Shown here one piece after another: positions 1-8,528 of a DNA stretch of 64,000 bases (positions are counted from its first letter, which is position 1; the number at the start of each line of letters is the position of its first letter). Where the stretch lies: assembly GCF_000166275.1 (NCBI RefSeq), contig NZ_CM001023.1, positions 3,909,001 through 3,973,000 of the forward strand. The letters run 5' to 3'. A program made the translations under genes and the position numbers. The DNA is from Algoriphagus machipongonensis. Lineage in GTDB: Bacteria; Bacteroidota; Bacteroidia; Cytophagales; Cyclobacteriaceae. The notes below the pieces were generated by a model. That model made no database searches, had not been told where the DNA came from, and was given only the letters and a program-made list of their open reading frames with translations.

Positions 1-328
1 CATTGCTCTCTCGATAGCCAAGTTTCTTATCACCAAACTTCTTTCTGATCTTTTGAAGACCTTTATACCGCCTGCTAACCAGACTAAGCACTTCATCTTG
101 CTCCATATGCTCAAGATCATCCAAAATCTCTGTAAGGCTACCAAAACAAGCGAATCCAGCATTCTTTGAACTCGCTCCAGAGGGAAATATACCCCGCTCC
201 AAAACTAGAACTTTCGCTTTCGGATGCTTCTTCTTGAAATGGATTGCGGTAGAAAGTCCAACAAACCCTGATCCTATAATTAATAGGTCATGATCTAAAA
301 AATTCTTTTCCTCCCAATAACTCAACAT
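1..328 (-). CDS. FAD-dependent oxidoreductase (DAO family), N-terminal part
   Basis: The gene runs off the left edge; about 109 N-terminal residues are visible. The start is the ATG at 328. The dinucleotide-binding fold is clear: residues about 15-30 read LLIIGSGFVGLSTAIHF, the GxGxxG Rossmann motif that binds the ADP part of FAD. It is followed by an acidic strand end (VLVLERG) and SGASSKNAGF, the segment typical of the D-amino-acid/glycine oxidase (DAO) superfamily. Members oxidise amines or amino acids, but the substrate cannot be read from this part. It is divergent from the DUF962 gene, with about 80 bases between them. The family call is firm; the specific reaction is unknown. Confidence 0.8.
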   Translation of the reverse strand, partial: MLSYWEEKNFLDHDLLIIGSGFVGLSTAIHFKKKHPKAKVLVLERGIFPSGASSKNAGFACFGSLTEILDDLEHMEQDEVLSLVSRRYKGLQKIRKKFGDKKLGYRESN

Positions 329-408
329 TTTAATCCTGCTTTCTATGAATAAATAATCGATGGATTTAGTAATTTGAATAAATCTAGCAGAAATATCCCC
401 AAAATGCC

Positions 409-888
409 ATGAGAAAGATTGATGCATTACTTAACGAATATGGATTAAGCCATCAAAATCAAACCAACAAATTGATACACTGGATTTGCGTTCCTGCTAT
501 ATTTTTTAGCATTGTCGGACTGATTTTCTCCATTCCAGCCAAATCAATTGCTGAATTCATGCCATTTTTAGGGGATTTTGCAAATTGGGCGACTTTGGTT
601 CTAGCTATCGTATTAGTCTATTATTTATCCATTTCACCCCCTTTGTCATTAGGGATGTTTTTCTTTTCTGCTCTTTGTCTCGCATTTGCGAATTTTCTTG
701 ATTTATACTTCCCGGGAAAATTATGGCTAATAAGCATTGGGATATTTGTTATCGCTTGGTTTTTTCAGTTCTGGGGACACAAAATTGAAGGCAAAAAACC
801 TTCCTTTTTGAAAGACATCCAGTTTTTGCTCATCGGCCCCGCATGGCTTATGCACTTTATTTACAAAAAAATAGGCCTATCCTATTGA
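409..888 (+). CDS. DUF962/Mpo1-like membrane protein
   Basis: A 159-residue protein with about four hydrophobic segments (near residues 25-45, 58-78, 80-98 and 103-122). The N-terminal pattern, with NQTNKLIHWICVP at about 18-30, is characteristic of the DUF962 / yeast Mpo1 (YGL010w) family. Mpo1 is an iron-dependent dioxygenase acting on 2-hydroxy fatty acids. The conserved histidines, HW near 24 and GHKIEGKKP near 123, are present here. Bacterial function is inferred only from the family. It ends in a 7-base convergent overlap with the patatin-like gene. An ATG five bases upstream of the chosen start is followed at once by a stop, so 409 is the start. Confidence 0.8.
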   Translation: MRKIDALLNEYGLSHQNQTNKLIHWICVPAIFFSIVGLIFSIPAKSIAEFMPFLGDFANWATLVLAIVLVYYLSISPPLSLGMFFFSALCLAFANFLDLYFPGKLWLISIGIFVIAWFFQFWGHKIEGKKPSFLKDIQFLLIGPAWLMHFIYKKIGLSY

Positions 889-3170
889 ATGGAATCTGAT
901 GGAGTAACACCATGATTCGGGCCGAACATCTCTTTTAGCTTTTGAATACTTTGCTGGTTTTTTAAAGTATAAATGCTTGCCAAAATAGATTTTTTCTCCC
1001 TCGCTGTAAGCCTCCAATTTAACGAAGCCCTTTGCATCGTTTCTTGACTTCCACTCAACTCCCCTGCTTGCACTTGCTCTGGCGCATATTCAAACTCCAC
1101 CTTTTCCAATGGAAATGGCATAGATTCATTCATATAATTAAAAAGCACCTCATTTTGGATGGTCTGAACATGATCCCAATTGGAATAAATATTCTTAAGA
1201 GGGGTAAAGATTTTTTCGAACAACTTAGGAGGAGTTGTAGGTGGGATCTCTGTGTTTTTTTCAGAGTCTCGAATCGTAATTAAAACTACCCCTGAGGTGT
1301 TTTCAGCAATCCATTCTTGAAAAACATAAGTAAACCTTAATGCATCCTGTATCCCAAAATTATCCGACAAACCAGTATCCATTGCCTCCATCTCTGGTTC
1401 TGAAGGAAGTTGAATATTTGGAGTGATAAATGGAAAAGTCGCACTCATTCTTAATGCTGACAAAAACCTTAAATTCCCCGGGTCATGACCATGAAAAAAT
1501 CTCATAAAATCAATGGATTGTTTTTTCTCAGCTTCCCCACTCTTTCCGAGCACAGAAGTTCCAAAATAAGACATCGAGTTAGGCGATATCACCAGCTTTC
1601 TTCCATCATTGGTAATCAAGGCGGTAACAGGTAGCAAGGGAATTTCCCCGGAGCCTTCCGGCTCTTTATAAGCAGAAAGCGGTTTATCCAACACACCCTC
1701 TGTATTGATATTCAACTGATTCTCAAAAGCATACCCTCTATCCTTCAGATATTTATATCCTCTATATTCAAAATATTGATTCCGGATCAAAAGGTCATTC
1801 ACTAACAAAGTAAAAATGATCGAATTCAAATTATCAGCAGAAATTTGATCCAAGTACTTTGGGTTCAAAGGATCATATTCCGGATTGCTCTGAGACCTTA
1901 AATAGATCTCACGAAAAAATGCCTCACCTAATACTCCACCAGATGCACCGGTAAACAATTCTGTATGTTTGATAATCTCGCCTTGCGCTATACCATAGAT
2001 ATTCTGTAAGACATGGAAGGTCCATAACGAAGCCCTCTGTCCTCCTCCACTAGCTGCAACCATCACCATTTTTGGTTTCTCCTCATCTGGGAATTTTGAC
2101 TTCCAGTTTTCAAGAACCTGAATCGTTTGGGAACGATCTTTTATCACGGTATCCGGATGTAATAGCTGATTCAGTCTTTCAAGATTGTAAAGCTCTGGCT
2201 TAGTGTTATAATTAAGACCAAAAGCTTCATGAGGCCTGTTCAGGAAAGAAAAGTTTGAGAAGTAGTTCACTAAAATCAAGAAGGCAAGTACCACCACAGT
2301 TGACCATTTCCTTAACCAAAAGCTAATAGCTCCAACAAGCATTACGAGTATAGCAAGCAACAGCGTGACACTCATTGCAGCTGGTAATTGAAGCACCGGT
2401 TTTTCCTTAAAGAAACCTAGGAACAGAACAAACAGAATCAAAAAAACCTGGATCAAAAAAAGATTTAAGTGGTTTTGATCAAATACCCGTAGAAGTTTAG
2501 TTCCTTCAAACCTAGAAATATCCGGCCTGACTTTCTCCATTCCCAACTTCAGATTAATAAAATAGAGAACCTTGTCATTCTTATTTTTAAGCTCCTTGTA
2601 TTGACTAATGACATTGGCTCGCGTAAGGCGAACTTTCCGCAATCTTTTATCAACTGATCCTGCAAAAAGAATAAAAAAGTCCTTATTAGTAAATGAGAAA
2701 TACCCGAAAATCAGAGCAAAAGTCAAAATTCCGCCACCAGAAAACCCTAAAAAATAATGAAGTACTATCCAGTCTGAGGAGAGATCGTTTTGGAGTTGAA
2801 AGTTGATAAACTTGATAATGTAAATGAGGTAAAAAGTAAATGGGATCAGGGAGTTATTGATGCAAAAATGAATAAAGGGCTTGGGTAAAACTGCCAAAAA
2901 CTTGAACTGGCTACCATCCATAATGTAGGTAGTCATGTGAAAAGCCATCGTGAGCATTGCGAAACCTATCCCAACCATAAAAAAGCTAATCCAAGAAACT
3001 TGATGTAAATATTCAGGATCGAGAAAAAGGAATGGAATACCTAGCATCACCCCAAATTGCTCTGTAATTATCCCCAAAAGCATAATCCAGACAAAAATTA
3101 GAGCCAGATTTTTTCGGAGGTGAAGTAGTAAAAGTTGAACAGGGAAACTGAACCAGATTTTATCTCGCAT
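882..3170 (-). CDS. Membrane-anchored patatin-like phospholipase
   Basis: 762 residues. The first roughly 310 are rich in hydrophobic segments (about eight predicted membrane spans). A cytosolic or periplasmic patatin-like domain follows. The domain starts with an oxyanion-hole-like glycine run (ASGGGQRASL, about 375-385). The nucleophile elbow is GASGG with Ser410. The catalytic aspartate is probably Asp598 in MDTGLSDNFG, a variant of the usual DGG/DGA dyad motif. Patatins are Ser-Asp lipid acyl hydrolases, so this one probably cleaves membrane lipids in place. The multi-span N-terminus is much longer than in ordinary bacterial patatins. The gene is convergent with the DUF962 gene and appears to be a single transcription unit. 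Confidence 0.8.
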   Translation of the reverse strand: MRDKIWFSFPVQLLLLHLRKNLALIFVWIMLLGIITEQFGVMLGIPFLFLDPEYLHQVSWISFFMVGIGFAMLTMAFHMTTYIMDGSQFKFLAVLPKPFIHFCINNSLIPFTFYLIYIIKFINFQLQNDLSSDWIVLHYFLGFSGGGILTFALIFGYFSFTNKDFFILFAGSVDKRLRKVRLTRANVISQYKELKNKNDKVLYFINLKLGMEKVRPDISRFEGTKLLRVFDQNHLNLFLIQVFLILFVLFLGFFKEKPVLQLPAAMSVTLLLAILVMLVGAISFWLRKWSTVVVLAFLILVNYFSNFSFLNRPHEAFGLNYNTKPELYNLERLNQLLHPDTVIKDRSQTIQVLENWKSKFPDEEKPKMVMVAASGGGQRASLWTFHVLQNIYGIAQGEIIKHTELFTGASGGVLGEAFFREIYLRSQSNPEYDPLNPKYLDQISADNLNSIIFTLLVNDLLIRNQYFEYRGYKYLKDRGYAFENQLNINTEGVLDKPLSAYKEPEGSGEIPLLPVTALITNDGRKLVISPNSMSYFGTSVLGKSGEAEKKQSIDFMRFFHGHDPGNLRFLSALRMSATFPFITPNIQLPSEPEMEAMDTGLSDNFGIQDALRFTYVFQEWIAENTSGVVLITIRDSEKNTEIPPTTPPKLFEKIFTPLKNIYSNWDHVQTIQNEVLFNYMNESMPFPLEKVEFEYAPEQVQAGELSGSQETMQRASLNWRLTAREKKSILASIYTLKNQQSIQKLKEMFGPNHGVTPSDSIQ

Positions 3171-3366
3171 GCTTAAGGATTTCGGTTTAATTTACAGCTT
3201 TTAAACATTCTGTACCAATTCTTATTGGTCCTGATTGACTGAAAAATAAAGACCATTGATTTTCAAATACTTACTCAAATTAAGGAAAGCGATTTCTGAC
3301 TTTTAAGATGATTCTTATGGTTGTTCAATTGATAAGATTTAGATTCACGGTTCAAATTAGAAAAAG

Positions 3367-3867
3367 ATGAGAACCTGGTTTTTGTGCAAAGTAAAATACG
3401 CGAAAGAGAACGAAGAAGGACTACTGAAAAACATTTCAGAGCAATACTTAGTTGATGCTGTTTCATTTACTGAAGCGGAAGCAATTATTTACGACAGACT
3501 TGGCGAACAAATCAGAGGAGATTTCCAAGTGACCAACTTAAGTAAAAGTAATATCGTAGACGTATTTTTTTACGAGGATGCTGACATTTGGTACAAATGC
3601 AAGATTTGTTATTTGGTGACCGATGCTGATAGTGGTAAGGAAAAGAAAGTCACACAATATATGATTGTGACTGCTGAGGACGTGAAAGAGGCTTTTGACC
3701 GTATTCAGGAAAGTTTAAGCAATATGTTGGTAAGCTTTAGGGTTCCAGACATTGTAGAAAGTCCAATCGTTGAGGTTTTCCCTTATGAAAAAGACGAGGT
3801 AGCAGAACAGCTTCCCGAAGGAAATTTCAAACCTTTATCTGAAGTAGAAGAAGATCAAGAATCATAA
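3367..3867 (+). CDS. DUF4494 domain-containing protein
   Basis: 166 residues, soluble, without a signal peptide. The opening MRTWFLCKVKYAKENEEG and the alternating strand pattern match the DUF4494 family, small proteins nearly confined to Bacteroidota. Function is unknown. The C-terminal 30 residues are acidic and probably disordered. The start is the ATG at 3367, preceded by a purine-rich stretch. A strong hairpin terminator follows the stop directly, so it is transcribed alone. Confidence 0.85.
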   Translation: MRTWFLCKVKYAKENEEGLLKNISEQYLVDAVSFTEAEAIIYDRLGEQIRGDFQVTNLSKSNIVDVFFYEDADIWYKCKICYLVTDADSGKEKKVTQYMIVTAEDVKEAFDRIQESLSNMLVSFRVPDIVESPIVEVFPYEKDEVAEQLPEGNFKPLSEVEEDQES

Positions 3868-3869
3868 AA

Positions 3870-3896
3870 AAAAGCCTCAAAAGAGGCTTTTTTTTA
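3870..3896. terminator. Bidirectional intrinsic terminator
   Basis: Stem AAAAGCCTC / GAGGCTTTT with an AAAA loop, an A-run on the left and a T-run on the right. It lies between the stop of the DUF4494 gene and the stop of the convergent DUF6515 gene and can end both transcripts. Confidence 0.85.
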
Positions 3897-3912
3897 TATC
3901 TCAAGGTAAATG

Positions 3913-4935
3913 TTACTCTTCTACTTCCTCTACCTGCACGATCTCATACAAATCTTTTCCGTCTTCCTGAACAGGCATATAATAAGTGTCACCAATTTTC
4001 ACATAAGTCTGATCTCCGACCTTCACTTCCTCTCCACCTTCAGGAAGTGCATCTACAGTGGCACCTGCTGGTGGCGGAACTACCGTATACCCACCATCTG
4101 ACTTTTCATAAAAGGTACCTCCATAATAGTAATTATTTATTGTTGGGCTAACTTCCACTTCTTTCGATTCTTTGGGGATTACTTTTACTGTAGCACCCTG
4201 CGGAGCTTCCACCACCACATACCCATCATCCGTCTCAACGTAAAATACTCCTTCATCATAATTATAATCCTGATCATCGACAGAAACCACGATGGCAGTT
4301 ACAGCCAAAGTAGCCACTAGAAATCCCCATGGATGCCAAACCGGCCCCCAATAATAGGGTCTGTAAGGGTGGTAGTAATAAGGCCTAAACCAGCTAAATC
4401 CAAATCCCCCCCAAACATACGGAGGTCGCGGATATGGTCTATAAGGAGGTCTATAAGGTCTGTAATTCCTTACATTATTGTTTCTGATATTGACATTGTT
4501 TCGGTTATTAACATTCACATTGACATTTCTACTATTATCAATATTTACCCGATTCCCAACATTATTGGTATTGCCAACCCTATTCCCATTATTATTCCCA
4601 GTTCTGTTTCCATTATTGGACTTGATATTAGAAACTTTACTGTTTGTATTCCTTTTTTGAGTGACCCTATTTGATCCTCCATTCAGCGTATTTCTATTAC
4701 TAGAATTTGAGGCTCTGTTAAAGTTTGATGGTCTAGAAGTATTTCGGGTTGGTCTAGTCTGCCTTGTCGTTGTATGCCGGCTCATATTTCTGGAGGGAGC
4801 TTGACGAGTTGTCGCTGGCCTTGCTGCTCCTCTTGATCCTGCTCTCATTCTTTGGGCATTCACCAGGTCTGTCGAAATCAGCATCATCAAAACACCGAAA
4901 GAAAGAATCAATAGTTTATTTTTTGAAGTTTTCAT
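3913..4935 (-). CDS. Secreted Asn/Arg-rich protein with DUF6515-like repeats
   Basis: 340 residues with an N-terminal signal peptide (about 1-27, ending VNAQ). A low-complexity region rich in N, R, S and T follows (about 30-155), then a Pro/Tyr/Arg-rich patch (YRPYRPPYRPYPRPP). A hydrophobic stretch (GFLVATLAVTAIVVSV, about 205) comes before two related modules of the type FYVETDDGYVVVEAPQGA and FYEKSDGGYTVVPPPAGA, the hallmark of DUF6515 proteins. The function is unknown; it is probably periplasmic or surface exposed, possibly binding the cell wall or a polysaccharide. Asparagine tracts make this region repetitive at DNA level (AAT/AAC), which also creates long spurious frames on the other strand. 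Confidence 0.75.
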   Translation of the reverse strand: MKTSKNKLLILSFGVLMMLISTDLVNAQRMRAGSRGAARPATTRQAPSRNMSRHTTTRQTRPTRNTSRPSNFNRASNSSNRNTLNGGSNRVTQKRNTNSKVSNIKSNNGNRTGNNNGNRVGNTNNVGNRVNIDNSRNVNVNVNNRNNVNIRNNNVRNYRPYRPPYRPYPRPPYVWGGFGFSWFRPYYYHPYRPYYWGPVWHPWGFLVATLAVTAIVVSVDDQDYNYDEGVFYVETDDGYVVVEAPQGATVKVIPKESKEVEVSPTINNYYYGGTFYEKSDGGYTVVPPPAGATVDALPEGGEEVKVGDQTYVKIGDTYYMPVQEDGKDLYEIVQVEEVEE

Positions 4936-4953
4936 AAGCTAAAGTCAATAGGT

Positions 4954-5685
4954 TTAATTTTGCGACATCCAAGTAATTTGGGTGGCATTTGGAGGAGGTA
5001 AAAATTCGAATATTGAATCTGGATAATCTGGGTTGATTTCCCAATCTGAAAAATCCGTCTGAAATTGATGAGCATAGGGTCCATCGAGATAAGTAATCAA
5101 AATCTTCATAGGCAGAAAATAAACATCATCTGAGATCCAAAGCTGAACCGTCATGGCCGAATTGCTTCCTGCAATATGAAAGGCGCTTTTATCTCCAATA
5201 CGAGAAATACCCAACATTTCGACTACATCCATTTCCTTCAAAAAGTCACTCGAAAAACTAGGATAAAGAAAATCTGCAGTGGTCAATTCTATCCCAAAAT
5301 CATCGTAAAGCCAATCAATTGTTTCGATCAAATTATCTGGTGCATCTGCCGCAGAAAAAATATTATTCTTATAAGAATAATAGATGACTTGCTCTCCATT
5401 ATAGGAGTAAACATCTTCCTTATTTTCACCTTTTACACGGACCGAAAACTTATCCGGACCTTTTAACTTAACCTTACTTTCAGAAAAAACCTTGATAAAG
5501 AAATCTTCAGCGTAAACAACATCCTTGGAAATATTTGATGTGAAACCTAAGGATTTCAGCTCACCAAAGATGGAACTCATTCTATCCAATATTAAAACTG
5601 CTGTTGAGTCTACTTTCTTCTCTTGTGCATAGGCAATACTGAATGGCAAAATAAACAAACACCAAAAACATAACTTTTTCAACAT
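4954..5685 (-). CDS. Secreted DUF2092 family protein
   Basis: 243 residues with a cleavable signal peptide (MLKKLCFWCLFILPFSIAYA, cut before QEKK). The rest reads as an outer-membrane-lipoprotein-carrier-like beta fold of the DUF2092 family: an N-terminal helix with VLILDRMSS, then strands describing a lipid-binding cradle such as KDVVYAEDFFIKVF and PMKILITYLDG. Molecular function is unknown. It lies 18 bases upstream of the DUF6515 gene on the same strand, so the two are probably co-transcribed and both exported. In other Bacteroidota, DUF2092 and DUF6515-type genes are often neighbours; I state that from memory of the families, not from a search. Confidence 0.75.
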   Translation of the reverse strand: MLKKLCFWCLFILPFSIAYAQEKKVDSTAVLILDRMSSIFGELKSLGFTSNISKDVVYAEDFFIKVFSESKVKLKGPDKFSVRVKGENKEDVYSYNGEQVIYYSYKNNIFSAADAPDNLIETIDWLYDDFGIELTTADFLYPSFSSDFLKEMDVVEMLGISRIGDKSAFHIAGSNSAMTVQLWISDDVYFLPMKILITYLDGPYAHQFQTDFSDWEINPDYPDSIFEFLPPPNATQITWMSQN

Positions 5686-5755
5686 ATTGCTTGAGTTAAG
5701 TATGAAAAATAATACTCAATATAATTATACTTTTAAAAATCTCTTGTCTAAAGCG

Positions 5756-6364
5756 CTATATCTTTGCATCTTTTTGGTGAATAATGACAAACTGAACTAA
5801 ATCCTCAATTGAGACATTAGCCCGTTCTGCTGCATCATTGATATCTTCCCGACTTACCTGTGCAGCAAAAGTTTTATCCTTTAATCTTTTCTTCACCCCT
5901 TTCACCTGCATCCCCTCATATCCTGTTGGCCTCATGAGTGAATACGCATGGATTAATCCACTCAACTCATCAAAGGCATAAAGCATTTTATCCATCTTTG
6001 TCTCTGGCTCCACTCCAAAATACCTAGGTCCATGGGAGGCTATCGCTCTAATAATTTCAGGATCAATTTTCCGGCTTTCCAACTCAAGTATAATCTTCTT
6101 GCAATGTTGCTCTGGCCATTGATCCCAATCAGCATCATGTAGCAAGCCTGCTAAATACCACTTATGCTGCTCCTCCAATGATAAGCTCTCGGATGCTGCA
6201 AACTCTTTCATTAAGTGAGCAACCTGTTTCATATGAACAATCAATTTTTCATTTTTCACCCAATCATTCAAGAGTTCCAAAGCCTCCTTTTCTGTAATTA
6301 CATTTCCTGCATTTTCAGCACTACCAAAACTTGTTTTATTTAATTTAAGAGACGAGTTGACCAT
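5756..6364 (-). CDS. HD domain phosphohydrolase
   Basis: 202 residues, soluble. An HD fold is visible: a first metal histidine in VHMKQVAHLM (about 45), the HD dyad in GLLHDADWDQWP (about 74-76), a further histidine in ASHGPRYFG and an aspartate in YAFDELSGLIHA. This spacing matches the predicted HD-superfamily hydrolases of the COG2316 type. The substrate, perhaps a nucleotide or phosphate ester, is not known. It is divergent from the PAS gene across an AT-rich 72-base spacer. The first 20 residues before VITEKEAL are poorly conserved-looking, so translation might begin a little downstream, but no better start codon is visible. Confidence 0.75.
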   Translation of the reverse strand: MVNSSLKLNKTSFGSAENAGNVITEKEALELLNDWVKNEKLIVHMKQVAHLMKEFAASESLSLEEQHKWYLAGLLHDADWDQWPEQHCKKIILELESRKIDPEIIRAIASHGPRYFGVEPETKMDKMLYAFDELSGLIHAYSLMRPTGYEGMQVKGVKKRLKDKTFAAQVSREDINDAAERANVSIEDLVQFVIIHQKDAKI

Positions 6365-6436
6365 TTGAAATATATATTTTTGTATTTTATATTATAAATT
6401 ATGTAATTTAAATTACTTTTTACTTAATTTTGAGAT

Positions 6437-7513
6437 ATGAATAGTGTCAAAGGTTTAGAGGTACTGGCCCAATTAGCAATCACTTCAGAATATATTATGC
6501 AAGTGACGATGGATAGATCTGGGGTTGTATTAAGTTCTGATTCAGGAATTGGTCCTGTTCCTTCTTTGTTTGACAAAACTCAAAAACCTGTTCATTTTTC
6601 GGATTGTTTTCTATCCACGGATTGGGTAAAGTATGAAAATAATCGATTAAAAGCCTGGAACAATCATCATCAATCTTTCAAAGTGGAATTACAAAAGATC
6701 AATTACCCTTCAGGCAATTTAATGAAAACCAGATGGGAATTTTTCTTTGTTTCGGAGGACTTTGGCACTTGCCTGGGAATAGGACATCCCGTAGACCAAA
6801 TCAAACCCTATAATATTCAACTCGGGGATTTTATGGACAGTGAAGAGTCTTCTACCGAAATTCTTGATACGCTTTTGGAAGATAAAATTCTTGGATTTTG
6901 GGAATTCAATCCTTTAGAAAAAGTAAATACCATGAGTTCCGGATTGGCACAGACTTTAGGCTATTCTGAAAAAGAGATAGAAGAAAACAAAAATATTTCA
7001 TGGGAGAAGCATATCCACGAAGAGGATTATCAGCAGCTCAAACATGACATCAAAAACCATTTTAAGGTCACTGGAAACATTCCTTTTAAAAAGGAGTTTC
7101 GTTTAGTCTCCAAAAGAAACCAAACACTTTGGACCATGGCATATGGTAAAACAATCCAATGGACAGAAGGTGGCTATCCAAAAAAAGTACAAGGGATCAT
7201 CTTGGACATTACAGAAAAGAAAAAACAAGATCTCTGGCTGAAAGAACACCAGTATTTCTTGAAAGAATTAGCATTCCAGCAGTCCCATACATTAAGAGCA
7301 AGAGTAGCTAATATCATGGGACTTTTGGATATTCTTACCACTGAAGAACAAACAGGGGAAACCAAAAGGCTTTTGGACATCATTAAAAAAGAGACCACCC
7401 AATTAGACCAAGCTTTGAAAAAAAGCATCAAAGAGTCTGTAAACCAAAACAGAAACTTTGAAAAAGACCAAGGTCAATCTTTAGGAAGCTTAAAAACATC
7501 TAAAGATGCCTGA
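6437..7513 (+). CDS. PAS-domain protein with a lone HisKA-like segment
   Basis: 358 residues, soluble. The N-terminal 140 residues form a PAS-like region (QVTMDRSGVVLSSDSG). A second, clear PAS/PAC follows at about 150-275: LGFWEFNPLEKV..., ending in the PAC signature VQGIILDITEKKK. Residues 275-335 resemble a dimerisation and phospho-acceptor helix pair of histidine kinases, QQSHTLRARVANIMGLLDIL, with His284 at the expected place. There is no ATPase domain behind it and none downstream. It could be a signalling adaptor or a phosphotransfer partner of other kinases. Confidence 0.75.
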   Translation: MNSVKGLEVLAQLAITSEYIMQVTMDRSGVVLSSDSGIGPVPSLFDKTQKPVHFSDCFLSTDWVKYENNRLKAWNNHHQSFKVELQKINYPSGNLMKTRWEFFFVSEDFGTCLGIGHPVDQIKPYNIQLGDFMDSEESSTEILDTLLEDKILGFWEFNPLEKVNTMSSGLAQTLGYSEKEIEENKNISWEKHIHEEDYQQLKHDIKNHFKVTGNIPFKKEFRLVSKRNQTLWTMAYGKTIQWTEGGYPKKVQGIILDITEKKKQDLWLKEHQYFLKELAFQQSHTLRARVANIMGLLDILTTEEQTGETKRLLDIIKKETTQLDQALKKSIKESVNQNRNFEKDQGQSLGSLKTSKDA

Positions 7514-7534
7514 TTTTCCATTTAGAGTTTAAAT

Positions 7535-7556
7535 AGCCCCAAATAATCTTGGGGCT
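7535..7556. terminator. Terminator-like hairpin between convergent genes
   Basis: Stem AGCCCCAA / TTGGGGCT with a 6-base loop between the PAS gene and the convergent reductase gene. On the plus strand a T-run follows six bases later. It touches the reductase stop codon. Confidence 0.55.
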
Positions 7557-8428
7557 TAAGCTTTTTTTCCTCTTGCCACTTCCATCATATCCCACATCTC
7601 ACTTGGAATCAAATCAAGGTTATTGAACTCGCCAGCACCTTTGATCCACTCTCCTCCATCTATCGTGATTACCTCACCATTCACATAGGCGGAAAAGTCT
7701 GAGACTAAATAAGCCGCCAAATTAGCTAGCTCTTGATGTTCGCCTACCCGACCCACTGGTACTTTTTTAGCTGGATCAAATTTCTTCACCAAATCGCCTG
7801 GGAGTAACCTAGACCAAGCACCTTCAGTTGGAAAAGGACCAGGAGCAATGGCATTAGACCTGATTCCATATTTAGCCCATTCTACCGCTAAAGATCTAGT
7901 CAAAGCTAGGACTCCTGCTTTTGCAGCTGCTGAAGGAACAACATAACCTGAACCAGTCCAGGCATAAGTAGTAACAATGTTTAAAAAGGTTCCCTTTTGC
8001 TTTTGATCTATCCAGTCTTTCCCTGCAATTAATGTCATCATGGAAGTGCCTTTGAGAACGATATCCAAAACTGTAGTAAAAGCATTCGTAGAAAGTCTTT
8101 CCGTAGGACTGATGAAATTTCCAGCCGCATTATTCAACACGACATGAATTTGGCCCAACTCTTCTTTAGCCTTCTTCCACATTGCTTCTATTTGCTCTTC
8201 TTGTCTTATATCACAAGAAATAGGAATTACTTTTCCTCCTTTATTACTCATCATTTCTTGTGCTGACTGGTCAAGAACATCCTGTTTTCTGGAGGTTATT
8301 ACAATATTGGCTCCCAACTCCAAAAAATACTCTCCCATGGATTTCCCTAGTCCGGTACCACCACCTGTAATAAGTATATTTTTACCTTTTAATGCCCCTG
8401 GGCGAAGCATCCCTTCTGTATAAGTCAT
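7556..8428 (-). CDS. 2,4-dienoyl-CoA reductase (SDR family)
   Basis: 290 residues. A Rossmann SDR with the cofactor motif TGGGTGLG (about 21-28) and NNAAGNF (about 105). Instead of the classical YxxxK it carries TYAWTGSGYVVPSAAAK. That is the pattern of mitochondrial DECR1, in which Tyr of the YA.TGSG element, Ser of PSA and Lys of AAAK form the active site. The C-terminal GEFNNL.. also matches DECR1. It therefore probably reduces 2,4-dienoyl-CoA with NADPH in beta-oxidation of unsaturated fatty acids. Length is typical. It stands alone, convergent with the PAS gene; no other beta-oxidation genes are nearby. Confidence 0.85.
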   Translation of the reverse strand: MTYTEGMLRPGALKGKNILITGGGTGLGKSMGEYFLELGANIVITSRKQDVLDQSAQEMMSNKGGKVIPISCDIRQEEQIEAMWKKAKEELGQIHVVLNNAAGNFISPTERLSTNAFTTVLDIVLKGTSMMTLIAGKDWIDQKQKGTFLNIVTTYAWTGSGYVVPSAAAKAGVLALTRSLAVEWAKYGIRSNAIAPGPFPTEGAWSRLLPGDLVKKFDPAKKVPVGRVGEHQELANLAAYLVSDFSAYVNGEVITIDGGEWIKGAGEFNNLDLIPSEMWDMMEVARGKKA

Positions 8429-8528
8429 ATTTTTTTAATCTATTCTATCCAAGATAGTCATTCGGCCTAGTAATTGAAAGAAAGATTCCTAAGCAAAAAA
8501 AATCTAATTTTATAGCTTACAATACTCA

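Noticed and set aside
4333..4674. Plus-strand frames opposite the Asn-rich gene
   Set aside because: They mirror the AAT/AAC repeats of the real minus-strand gene and have only Ile/Pro/Phe-rich composition.
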